Shown here: one piece after another, positions 44,389 through 52,282 of the stretch | Layout: the number at the start of each line of letters is the position of its first letter | Position numbering within the stretch: the first letter of the stretch is position 1 | Assembly: GCF_024730565.1 (NCBI RefSeq) | Contig: NZ_CP077725.1 | Span: 1,984,001-2,048,000 of the forward strand | DNA: 64,000 nucleotides | Direction of reading: 5' to 3' | Source: Clostridium sp. CM027 | Lineage (GTDB): Bacteria; Bacillota; Clostridia; Clostridiales; Clostridiaceae | Made by a program: the position numbers and the translations under genes | Notes under the pieces: model-generated | Told to the model about the DNA's origin: nothing | What the model saw: the letters and a program-made list of their open reading frames with translations, nothing else | Databases searched by the model: none

Positions 44389-44604
44389 TTAATAACATTC
44401 AAATTTGACTTTTAATCCCCATTCAATTATGCTATAATCTCCAGTGAAGCCACTGTAACCATTAGCAAGACACCACACTGACATACCTATGAACCATGTA
44501 ACACCAATTACTAGTAATACTGCCATAAATACTATAATCCACGCTTGATCTTCAGTATATTCAACTGAAGTACAGTCAATTTTCGGACATAAATAAGTTT
44601 CCAT
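44389..44604 (-). CDS. Four-cysteine single-pass membrane peptide, copy 2
   Basis: The 71-aa protein has three parts. The first is a polar N-terminus METYLCPKIDCTSVE with Cys6 and Cys11. The second is one long hydrophobic helix (about residues 21-44). The third is a 27-residue outer tail bounded by Cys45 and Cys70 (WCLANGYSGFTGDY and EWGLKVKFEC). A GGGGTG site precedes ATG. The near-twin at 46036 differs at about 16 positions, mostly conservative and mostly in the helix; all cysteines are kept. I infer a precursor whose tail forms a disulfide loop and is released by the PqqD-M50 protease. Confidence 0.8.
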   Translation of the reverse strand: METYLCPKIDCTSVEYTEDQAWIIVFMAVLLVIGVTWFIGMSVWCLANGYSGFTGDYSIIEWGLKVKFECY

Positions 44605-44706
44605 ACAACACCCCTTTTTTGTGGTATTGTCAAAAATATTAATCTATCTTTGACTTACCCAATTTTATTTTAATAATTTATATAAATAACTTGCTTCCAA
44701 TTCAGG

Positions 44707-44745
44707 ATTAGGTATTTTAGTTTCGCGAGAACTAAAATACCTAAT
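44707..44745. promoter_or_regulatory. Long inverted repeat upstream of the peptide gene, copy 2
   Basis: ATTAGGTATTTTAGTT and AACTAAAATACCTAAT flank TCGCGAG. It lies about 105 bases before the peptide start and is shared with the other peptide gene, so it is probably an operator or an RNA element. It lies between the peptide gene and agrD. Confidence 0.7.
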
Positions 44746-44911
44746 CAAAAGAAAGGAACAAGATATCATCATGATTAATAATTCTTCAATTCAGTCAATC
44801 GTTTACATACAAAATAATTACTACCCTTATTCCTCTACTACCATATTATAAACCTTTAAGGGTTGTCCTTTTAATATTCTTACCTAAAATACAAACCCAT
44901 ACCAAATCTCT

Positions 44912-45061
44912 TTATAATTTTTTATCAACCTTATATAGTGATTTAGGCATCTTACATTCATTAAATGACCAAACTATACACATTGATGATGAAGCTTTCG
45001 CCACTGCCGATACACCAGAACAAGTTATTGAAGCTACTTTTTCTAATATTAAATTTTTCAT
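44912..45061 (-). CDS. agrD: AgrD autoinducing-peptide precursor, 49 aa
   Basis: MKNLILEKVASITCSGVSAV is an amphipathic leader. Residues 24-33 (SSSMCIVWSF) hold the likely signal core with ring Cys28, and ECKMPKSLYK is the charged tail recognised by AgrB. AgrB would cut after the ring and form a thiolactone. A GGGGTGG site precedes ATG. Unusually, the gene is divergent from agrB rather than co-directional with it, and it reads towards the peptide gene. Confidence 0.8.
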   Translation of the reverse strand: MKNLILEKVASITCSGVSAVAKASSSMCIVWSFNECKMPKSLYKVDKKL

Positions 45062-45235
45062 TTTTCCACCCCTTATTATTAAGTTCTCCTATTGCTTTAC
45101 TTGAATTACCATGATATTATTTTACCATATTGTGATTGCTTAATTCTACATTTTTTCCTAAGATGGGCTTTTTTGCACGTGAAATGTAATTAATATTAAT
45201 TTTTATCAATAAATTATTGTTTAGGGTGGCGTTAT

Positions 45236-45838
45236 ATGAATATAAATGAAAAATTAAGCAACTTATACATGGAATTTGTCAAAAAAAATTTAGATAAGAC
45301 AGAGGAAGAACTTGAAATACTCCATTATGGCACTCAAGTTATATTAATTAGTATATACAAATTGATTATTCTGTTTGTAACATCATATTTTCTTAAAGTA
45401 TTCACCTATACATTAATAGCATTTATAGTTTTTGGCTTCCTTAGATCTTTTGCTAATGGCGTTCATGCAGACTCTAGCCTAAAGTGTATTTTTTTAAATT
45501 ATATAATTTTCTTAGGAAATGTGTTTTTAAGTCTAAATTTCACTCTAAATAGAACTTCAATAATTATCTTATTTTTAATAAGCTTAATTTTAGTTGTTAA
45601 ATATGCTCCTGCCGATACAGCTGAGCGTCCCCTTGTAAGCAAAAAATTAAGAAAAGCTTTAAAACTAAAATCTATCGCTGTTGTATTAATTTCGTGTTCA
45701 GTAAGTCTATTATTACCAAATTCAATTTATAAAAATATAATTATTTATTCCATCTTCCAAGAATCCTTTTTAATTACTCCCTTTGCCTACTTTATTTTCA
45801 GAAAACCTTATAATAACTATAAAAATCTGCAACTTTAA
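45236..45838 (+). CDS. agrB: AgrB-type peptide-processing membrane endopeptidase
   Basis: This 200-aa membrane protease matures AgrD. The catalytic residues fall at His77 and Cys84 in NGVHADSSLKC, the same numbering as staphylococcal AgrB. Four to six helices and the KYAPADTAERPLVSKKLRK loop are typical. A GGGTGG site precedes ATG. It is convergent with a leftover 3' end of a kinase gene and divergent from agrD. A second, deleted copy of its 3' end lies near 46676. Confidence 0.92.
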   Translation: MNINEKLSNLYMEFVKKNLDKTEEELEILHYGTQVILISIYKLIILFVTSYFLKVFTYTLIAFIVFGFLRSFANGVHADSSLKCIFLNYIIFLGNVFLSLNFTLNRTSIIILFLISLILVVKYAPADTAERPLVSKKLRKALKLKSIAVVLISCSVSLLLPNSIYKNIIIYSIFQESFLITPFAYFIFRKPYNNYKNLQL

Positions 45839-45950
45839 AGCACTAATTATTAACAATAATTAGTGCTTGTGTAAAAACGAAGTTATCAATACTAATATTT
45901 AAATATACATTATTATATTTTTAATTCTAAATATCCTTACAGTATCCAAA
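45839..45950 (-). pseudogene. 3' end of a duplicated AgrC-like kinase gene
   Basis: The sequence from TAATTATTAACAATAATTAG to the TTAAATATACATTAT block repeats the 3' end of the kinase gene at 46729-46815 with a few changes. It is what remains of a second kinase copy beyond agrB. Confidence 0.75.
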
Positions 45951-46035
45951 TATAGATTATAAATAAATCTTAGACAAGCCTAATTATAAGCTTGTCTAAG
46001 ATGTTGCAATAATAAAATAAATTTATTATTACATT

Positions 46036-46251
46036 TTATTTACATTCAAAATTGACTTTTAATCCCCATTCAACTATGCTATAATCACCAGTGAATCCCT
46101 TGTAACCATTACTAACACACCACACTGACATGCCTACCATCCATGTAACACCTACCGCTAGTAACGCTGCCATAAATACTATAACCCACGCTTGATCTTC
46201 AGTAACTTCAACTGAAGTACAATCTATTTTTGGACATAAATAAGTTTCCAT
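46036..46251 (-). CDS. Four-cysteine single-pass membrane peptide, copy 1
   Basis: This is the twin of the 44389 peptide: 71 aa, the same N-terminus METYLCPKIDCTSVE, helix 21-44, and tail WCVSNGYKGFTGDY to WGLKVNFECK. All four cysteines (6, 11, 45, 70) are kept, and changes cluster in the helix as conservative swaps. The two start regions with GGGGTG are nearly identical. Two related peptides could act together or be a simple duplication. Downstream lies a hairpin at 45969-46000. Confidence 0.8.
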   Translation of the reverse strand: METYLCPKIDCTSVEVTEDQAWVIVFMAALLAVGVTWMVGMSVWCVSNGYKGFTGDYSIVEWGLKVNFECK

Positions 46252-46728
46252 AAGACACCCCTTTTTTGTGGTATTGTCAAAAATATTAATCTATCTTTGA
46301 CTTACCCCATTATATTTTAATAATTTATATAAATAACTTGCTTCCCGCTCATGATTTGGTATTTTAGTTTCGCGAGAACTAAAATACCTAAACAAAAGAA
46401 TGGAACAAGATATCATCATGATTAATAATTATTCAATTCAGACAATCGTTTACATACAATGTAATTATTAGTCTATTTCTATAGCACTAAATCCAAACTT
46501 TTAGCACAATCTTATAAACCCTTTTTCCTCAGTTCTTCTATCGATTTACTTGAATTACCATGACTTTATTTTACCATGTTTAATTATTTGATTCTACATT
46601 ATTTCCTAAGTTGGGCTTTTTTGAGCGTGAAATGTAATTAATATTAATTTTTATCAATAAATTACTCTCTTAGACTTCTTTATTTTCAGAAAATCAAATA
46701 ATGACTATGAAAATTTACAACACAAGAA
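46252..46728. pseudogene. Duplicated agr intergenic region with deleted agrD and agrB
   Basis: Bases 46404-46465 repeat 44757-44820, and 46541-46655 repeat 45095-45220 (the agrB upstream region). Then 46676-46725 resume at the last codons of agrB (TTATTTTCAGAAAA). The agrD frame and nearly all of agrB are missing. Only remnants remain; no gene is expected. Confidence 0.75.
46356..46394. promoter_or_regulatory. Long inverted repeat upstream of the peptide gene, copy 1
   Basis: GGTATTTTAGTT and AACTAAAATACC flank TCGCGAG, with outer bases worn compared with 44707-44745. The distance to the peptide start is the same as in copy 2. Confidence 0.7.
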
Positions 46729-48060
46729 CTAATTATTAACAATAATTAGTTCTTGTGTAAAAACGAAATTATCAATACTAGTATTTAAATATACATTATC
46801 ATATTTTTCATTCAAAATATCTTTAACAGTTTTTAAGCCTATTCCTCTATTGACGCCTTTTGTTGAAAAATTTTTCTCGTATATTTTATGAATAGATGCA
46901 GTATTTTCCGGGCAAGAATTTTTTATAATAAATGTAGTACTATTATTATTTTTATATACTAAAAATTCAATAAATTTGTTATCGCATAATATCGCAGCTT
47001 CTATTGCATTATCAAAAACAATTCCGATAATCCTACAGATATCTATTAAATATATTGACAATTCATTAACATCGTCCACAATCTCTATTTTGACTTTTAT
47101 GTTTTTTGATTGAGCCTTAATAATTTTAGAAGAAAGTAGTCCTTTCAACGAATCAATTTTTATATGCATAAGTGATGTATAAGATCGATTCTTTTCCAAT
47201 ATTTTTTTACTTTCAGGCATTAATTCTTTATAATAGAATTCCTTCAACCCTTTTATATTTTCTGACTCAATATATGCCCCTATTGTTTGGAATATATTAA
47301 TTTGGTCATGTCTAAAACTTCTTAAGTCATTTGAAAGATTTTCTAAATTTATAGTATATTCTTTAAGATGGGCCAATTCCTTTTCTCTGTAATCCCATTC
47401 TAAATCTTTTTTAATACTTTCGTTATTTGTATGAGTTAATATTAATATCACAATAAAATAGCTAATTATCAAAAAAAGGTTTAATGAAATAAAAAATTTA
47501 TTAGGCTTATTAAATATCATTTTTAATGATAAAGAATAAGAATATATAGAAATAAGTGATATTACTACAGTGGAGACTAAAATAGAAATATTTTTTGATT
47601 TTATATTCAAAAAATTTTTAACATAGTTATTTTTTAAAACTTTACATGAAAATTTACTTAGAAAATAACATACTATTAAGATTAATAAAGCTGTTAATAA
47701 TTTAATTTTAGGATTATTTAGTATATCACAATATTTAATTTTTAAAATAAAAACTAAGATAACCCCAGTAACAGCATCACCAAAAGCAAAAATCAATTGT
47801 ATAAAAATAGAAATTAATAGAGCATAGTATACTTTTTTAAAAAGTATATATAAATATATACTCATTATTATTGTTGTAATAGGAATTATCAACTTGTTTT
47901 CATTATAATTATTCAATAATACAATTATAGAAAATAAAACACTATTAATAACTAAAAGGTTTTTTTTAGTTATTTCCATATAACTTATATTAATCATAAT
48001 AATACCAAAATTTAATGCAATAATAAATATATATAATAACTCCATTATCATATTAAACAT
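46729..48060 (-). CDS. AgrC-like sensor histidine kinase
   Basis: This is a 443-aa membrane kinase. Six or seven helices (residues 1-210) form the peptide-sensing part. A coiled DHp-like region follows with the phosphoacceptor His in LRSFRHDQINIFQTIGAYIE, then a HATPase domain (GIVFDNAIEAAI, RGIGLKTVKDI). The layout is that of quorum-sensing AgrC kinases. Its start overlaps the regulator gene's end by 13 bases. The likely ligand is the peptide made from agrD at 44912. Confidence 0.88.
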   Translation of the reverse strand: MFNMIMELLYIFIIALNFGIIMINISYMEITKKNLLVINSVLFSIIVLLNNYNENKLIIPITTIIMSIYLYILFKKVYYALLISIFIQLIFAFGDAVTGVILVFILKIKYCDILNNPKIKLLTALLILIVCYFLSKFSCKVLKNNYVKNFLNIKSKNISILVSTVVISLISIYSYSLSLKMIFNKPNKFFISLNLFLIISYFIVILILTHTNNESIKKDLEWDYREKELAHLKEYTINLENLSNDLRSFRHDQINIFQTIGAYIESENIKGLKEFYYKELMPESKKILEKNRSYTSLMHIKIDSLKGLLSSKIIKAQSKNIKVKIEIVDDVNELSIYLIDICRIIGIVFDNAIEAAILCDNKFIEFLVYKNNNSTTFIIKNSCPENTASIHKIYEKNFSTKGVNRGIGLKTVKDILNEKYDNVYLNTSIDNFVFTQELIIVNN

Positions 48061-48788
48061 TTTTTAATTAATCCTTTTAGATATAATGCTGAACTATAGC
48101 AGATTTCATCATTTATCATATAGATAGTTTTATTTTTTTTATCAAAAAACTTAATTTTGGTGGTATTAACTATATAAGATCTGTGACATTTATAAAAATA
48201 TGATGGTAATTTAGCTTCTAGATCCTTCATTTTTCCATAGAACTCAAAATGGCCATTAGTCGTATGACCCCTTAATTTATGACCAATATCTGCTGTTTCA
48301 AAGAATAGGATTTCATTAAATAGAAAGTTTTCAATCCTATTCACTAGATTTATTGAAATGACTTCTTTTTCTTTAACATTAACATTTTTATAATTATTGT
48401 AGGCTCCACTTAAGCATTCTGAAATGCTGCTTTTAAGAGCCTCATCATCAAATTTTAAGATATAATCAAAAGCTCGTACTTTATATTTAAATGTTAAAAA
48501 TGATAACTCAGCATGTGAAGTTATAAAAACAATATATCCTTTTGTATCATAATTTCTTATCTCTTTTGCAAGGTCTATTCCATTTGATTTAGTGCCTAAA
48601 TCTACATCTAAAAAGTAAATAAAGCTTTTTTCTATGTTGTTCTTAAGATGATTAACTACATCTTTAGAATTATCAGCTGATAAAACTATCTTTAAATCAA
48701 GCTTTAAATCTATTAATTTATTTTTTATAATACATTCAATCTTTTCCCTTTGCATCTCATTATCTTCACAAATAATTATATCAAGCAT
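48048..48788 (-). CDS. AgrA-like LytTR response regulator
   Basis: This 246-aa regulator has a receiver domain with acidic residues (CEDNEMQREKI), phosphoacceptor Asp in YFLDVDLGTKSNGID, and Lys in YILKFDD. A LytTR DNA-binding domain follows (SYFYKCHRSYIVNTTKI). It is first in the operon with the kinase. It probably activates the peptide operons and agrBD; the shared inverted repeats or nearby direct repeats are candidate sites. The start is followed by a typical MLDIIICEDN. Confidence 0.9.
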   Translation of the reverse strand: MLDIIICEDNEMQREKIECIIKNKLIDLKLDLKIVLSADNSKDVVNHLKNNIEKSFIYFLDVDLGTKSNGIDLAKEIRNYDTKGYIVFITSHAELSFLTFKYKVRAFDYILKFDDEALKSSISECLSGAYNNYKNVNVKEKEVISINLVNRIENFLFNEILFFETADIGHKLRGHTTNGHFEFYGKMKDLEAKLPSYFYKCHRSYIVNTTKIKFFDKKNKTIYMINDEICYSSALYLKGLIKKCLI

Positions 48789-48982
48789 TTTAGCACCACC
48801 TTAATAAGAATTCAAACTAAAACTTATAATAATATGACAATTTACATTATTATTATACCATTTCCAACAAAAAAACACTACATTGCTAATTAGTTACATG
48901 AGCTATGCCCGCCGTGGTTTTTATGAGCGAATTTAATCCTCCTATGGCATTTTTAGTTTTTATATTATTCTATATACACGAC

Positions 48983-49032
48983 ATTTCGAATAGATTAAAA
49001 TAGAGGAATGAATGTAATGACGTTTTCCTCTA
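48983..49032. repeat. Right 50-bp direct repeat flanking the island
   Basis: This matches 28895-28944 with one mismatch, in the same orientation. It ends 23 bases before the start codon of the DUF3048 lipoprotein gene. Confidence 0.9.
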
Positions 49033-49055
49033 AAATTAACTAAGGAGATGTTGCT

Positions 49056-50081
49056 TTGAAAAACAAATCTATACTATTATTTTGTATAATTATTTCCATA
49101 AGCTTTATTTCGCAGGGTTGTAGCAAAAAAGCTGAATCTATTGCTACGCCAAAGCAATCAAACCCTAAAAAAACAGAATCAGCTGTAAAGACCTCACAAA
49201 AGTACTTCTCTCCTTATACGGGTGAAGCGGTAAAAAAAGAACTATTAGATAATATTGCTGTGCTTGTGGTAGTAGAAAACTCAGTAGCTGCAAGACCTCA
49301 ATCGGGTTTGAATGCTGCGGATATAGTTTATGAGACCATGGCTGAAGGTGGCACACCTAGATTCATTGCATTATTTCAAAAAAACAATGCTGAAAAGGTT
49401 GGACCAATTAGAAGTGCCAGGCCTTACTTCTTAGATATTTCAAAAGAATATAACCTGCCCTTTGCTCATTGTGGTGGAAGTTCGGAAGCTCTTGTTAAAA
49501 TAAAAAATGAAAACTTGATGAGTATGAATGAAATGACACATGCTTCTACTTATTGGAGAGATTCGCTGCGAAAGGCTCCTCATAATCTTTATACCTCCAC
49601 AGAAAAATTAAGAGAACTTGTTAAAAGAAAAGATTTTGTCAAAGCTCCTACTGTAAAATTAAAATTTGACAAAGGCTATTGGGATAACGCTAAATCACCG
49701 AAAGCTATAGATGTACTTTTAAAAATAAACAAAAATTACAACACTGGTTACAATTATAAGGATGGCCTTTACCTCAAAAGCATGGATGGAAAATCATCAA
49801 CTAATAAAGAGAATAAGCTTCCACTAGCATTTAAAACCATAGTGGTGCAAATCACCTCCATTAAAAAACAAGCAGATGGACAACATTTAGACATTTCTCT
49901 TGTAGGTAAGGGGGATGGTTATGTTATTAGTAATGGTAAATTTATAAAAATGCATTGGGCTAAAAAAGATGCCACTTCGCAAACACTTCTAACTGATGAG
50001 GGTGGTAATAATTTGCCATTAAATCCTGGAAAAACTTGCTGGAACATTGTAGATAAAAATACCATTGTAGATATTAATTAA
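49056..50081 (+). CDS. DUF3048 (YerB-like) lipoprotein
   Basis: This 341-aa surface lipoprotein has lipobox SFISQGC (Cys22). The DUF3048 body follows with ENSVAARPQSGLNAADIVYE, EGGTPRFIALF and VGPIRSARPYF, and a C-terminal domain ending LNPGKTCWNIV. The family is widespread in Firmicutes and its function is not established. Translation starts at TTG after TAAGGAG. The island's right repeat lies directly upstream, so its promoter region abuts the insertion. Confidence 0.9.
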   Translation: MKNKSILLFCIIISISFISQGCSKKAESIATPKQSNPKKTESAVKTSQKYFSPYTGEAVKKELLDNIAVLVVVENSVAARPQSGLNAADIVYETMAEGGTPRFIALFQKNNAEKVGPIRSARPYFLDISKEYNLPFAHCGGSSEALVKIKNENLMSMNEMTHASTYWRDSLRKAPHNLYTSTEKLRELVKRKDFVKAPTVKLKFDKGYWDNAKSPKAIDVLLKINKNYNTGYNYKDGLYLKSMDGKSSTNKENKLPLAFKTIVVQITSIKKQADGQHLDISLVGKGDGYVISNGKFIKMHWAKKDATSQTLLTDEGGNNLPLNPGKTCWNIVDKNTIVDIN

Positions 50082-50099
50082 ATTATAAGGTTAGGCGAA

Positions 50100-50139
50100 A
50101 AAAAGACTTGCCTCGTATAATGAGACAAGTCTTTTTGTT
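50100..50139. terminator. Hairpin terminator
   Basis: AAAAGACTTG and CAAGTCTTTT form the stem with CTC/GAG inside and T or A runs at both sides, so it serves both convergent genes. Confidence 0.85.
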
Positions 50140-50148
50140 GTATTTCGA

Positions 50149-50583
50149 TTAAGCTTTTTGAATTTTTCCATCAATTTCTTCCTGATTAATTGTTTCTACA
50201 ATATATTCCTCATCAAAATATTCTTCATCAATATCTTCTTCAACAATATCATTACAAACCTCAGCTTTAGTTAAGCATATTAAACATTTTGAAACTTTTT
50301 TGTTTACTACACCCACTCCTAATAGAAGAAATGCGATACCTCCATATATTGCAACTGGTTCAAATATTCCTGGCAACAATTGTGATGGCACTAACGCATC
50401 CCTTACAGTAGCGGCAGAATAACCCTGAGCTACAGCTTGATTAAAGTTAGTTCTATATAAGAAAACATTATTAACTAATAATGCAACTCCCATAATTGCA
50501 ACAACTGAAGCGACAACATACAAAGTAATTGAAATAGCAGATTTTCCTGATTTTTTAGACGCATTTTTTGCTTTGATTTTCAT
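50149..50583 (-). CDS. Two-helix membrane protein with acidic tail, 144 aa
   Basis: A basic N-terminus (MKIKAKNASKKSGK) is followed by a helix (18-40), an outer loop (RTNFNQAVAQGYSAATVRDA), a second helix (73-92), a KCLICLTKAEVC segment and a strongly acidic tail (EEDIDEEYFDEEYIVE). The family is not recognised. It is a single gene; a good ribosome site is not obvious. Confidence 0.7.
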   Translation of the reverse strand: MKIKAKNASKKSGKSAISITLYVVASVVAIMGVALLVNNVFLYRTNFNQAVAQGYSAATVRDALVPSQLLPGIFEPVAIYGGIAFLLLGVGVVNKKVSKCLICLTKAEVCNDIVEEDIDEEYFDEEYIVETINQEEIDGKIQKA

Positions 50584-50728
50584 AGTAATTCGTCCCCATT
50601 TCCGCCATTAAAGGCTATATTATAATTTCGTTTTAATACTGATATTATTTTTCAGCACTTCTGCTTCTTTTAATAATAGTAACAAATAATTGTTGCATTT
50701 AAGTGTCAATATTGTGAACAATTTATAA

Positions 50729-50880
50729 CTAGGGTTTCCAAGTTTTAAACCCATCCTCCATTAATAATACATCTAAGTGTTTTGAAAGAGATTTCCACTC
50801 ACTTTTTAAACAATGATATGCTTCTTTACCGTCATCACTTAAAACGTAAAACTTACGTGGGCGACTAAAACAAACTCGAT
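50729..50880 (-). pseudogene. C-terminal remnant of a PadR-type regulator
   Basis: The frame reads SRPRKFYVLSDDGKEAYHCL and KSEWKSLSKHLDVLLMEDGF, then ends KTWKP. These are the wing and dimer helix of PadR-family repressors. No start or helix-turn-helix remains upstream. It lies between the acidic membrane protein and the importer operon; the rest of the gap to 51154 shows no gene. Confidence 0.65.
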
Positions 50881-51154
50881 TTGTACTACAGAAACAAAAT
50901 ATAAAATGTTTAAAACATAAATAGCCTATATTCGGCCCCTATAAAAGACCATATAGCCAGTAATGGTACTATTATCTAGCATATGTTCCATTTTTATCCG
51001 TATATCACCTATACCCCAATATTGACAGACCTGTCACATTTATTCTCAATTTATGGAGTTTTGTAAACAGACAATCCTATGATACCATATAGGTTGTTAG
51101 TTTTAATTAATAAAATTTGACTGACATTCTATTATTTTATTGAGGAGAGGTTAT

Positions 51155-52282
51155 ATGTTAGAGTTTAGGAATATAAGGAAGGTTTTCAAGGGCAAAACCG
51201 TAATTAACGACATTAGTTTTACTGTAAATAAGGGAGAATTTGTAGTTATAGTAGGACAAAGTGGTTGCGGTAAAACCACAACCTTAAAATTGATTAATAG
51301 GTTAATTTCACCAACATCAGGGAGCATACACTTGGATGGTAAAAATATATTAAAGGGTGATACAATTAAGCTACGACGGAATATGGGGTATGTCATTCAG
51401 CAAACAGGACTTTTACCACATATGACTGTAGGAGAGAATATTGGAATAATACCAATGCTGGAAAAATGGCCAGAAGATAAAATACTTGACCGAACAACTG
51501 AACTTTTAAAGATGGTAGGAATGAAGGCAGAAGAGTATGTTGATAGATATCCATGTGAATTAAGCGGAGGTCAGCAACAAAGAATTGGGGTAGCAAGGGC
51601 CTGGGCAACAAATCCAGATGTAATCCTTATGGACGAGCCTTTTAGTGCCTTAGATCCAATTACGAGAAATCAGCTTCAAGATGAATTGTTTAATCTTCAG
51701 CAAGAGTCTAAAAAGACAATAGTTTTCGTAACTCATGATATGGATGAAGCCCTTAAGCTCGGTGATAGAATTTGTATTATGAAGGACGGAAACATTGTTC
51801 AGTATGATACTCCAGAAGAAATTTTAAATAATCCTGCTAATGATTTCGTTAAAGAATTTATAGGTAAAAATAGAATATGGCAGCAACCAGGGTTTATAAA
51901 AGCTAGGGATATTATGATTACAGAGCCAATTACAACTAGTGGCAACAGAACAGTAGTCCAAGCTTTAGAAATCATGAAGGCAAACAAAGTGGACAGCTTG
52001 TTAATTATTAATAAAGAAGATAAGCTGGAAGGAATCATTACAATAAAAGATATTATAAGGAATTATATAGGTTCTATAAAGGTAAATACTATTATGGGCA
52101 CAGAAATTAAAACCGTTAATTTAGATGACTCTTTAATAGATATATTAAATCTAATGAATGAACTTAAAATTGGATATGTTCCAGTTGTAGATGACAGTTC
52201 TAAATTAGTTGGATTAATTACTGAGAGTAGCTTGTTGATTGTTTTAAGCAATCAGTATATTAACCAGGAGGATGATGAATAA
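51155..52282 (+). CDS. Osmoprotectant-type ABC importer ATPase with CBS domains
   Basis: This 375-aa ATPase of the glycine-betaine/carnitine/choline (OpuCA/OpuBA) type has Walker A GQSGCGKTT, signature ELSGGQQQR, Walker B VILMDEP and a C-terminal pair of CBS domains (about 255-370). CBS domains in this family sense ionic strength or nucleotides. GAGGAGAGG precedes ATG at 51155; the frame opens at a TTG 15 bases earlier. It overlaps the next gene at TAATG. Confidence 0.9.
   Translation: MLEFRNIRKVFKGKTVINDISFTVNKGEFVVIVGQSGCGKTTTLKLINRLISPTSGSIHLDGKNILKGDTIKLRRNMGYVIQQTGLLPHMTVGENIGIIPMLEKWPEDKILDRTTELLKMVGMKAEEYVDRYPCELSGGQQQRIGVARAWATNPDVILMDEPFSALDPITRNQLQDELFNLQQESKKTIVFVTHDMDEALKLGDRICIMKDGNIVQYDTPEEILNNPANDFVKEFIGKNRIWQQPGFIKARDIMITEPITTSGNRTVVQALEIMKANKVDSLLIINKEDKLEGIITIKDIIRNYIGSIKVNTIMGTEIKTVNLDDSLIDILNLMNELKIGYVPVVDDSSKLVGLITESSLLIVLSNQYINQEDDE

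Larger units (their letters stand above)
28945..48982. other. Accessory island with peptide-antibiotic-like gene clusters
   Basis: About 20 kb lies between two near-identical 50-bp repeats. Gene content (M50 proteases, peptide precursors, ABC exporter, Agr system, IS remnants), lower GC and many duplications and pseudogenes differ from both flanks. The outer genes (esterase, DUF3048 lipoprotein) would be divergent neighbours without it. I see no integrase inside, so how it moved is unclear. Confidence 0.7.

Noticed and set aside
41173-46251. Assignment to sporulation-killing-factor, YydF/epipeptide or SdpC systems
   Set aside because: There is no radical-SAM enzyme, no SdpAB-like gene, and the precursor does not resemble those peptides; only the general exporter and M50 theme is shared.
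28895-49032. Island as an integrase-type element or prophage
   Set aside because: No integrase, excisionase, replication or phage structural gene is visible, and the repeats are not in a tRNA gene; only an island of unknown mobility is supported.
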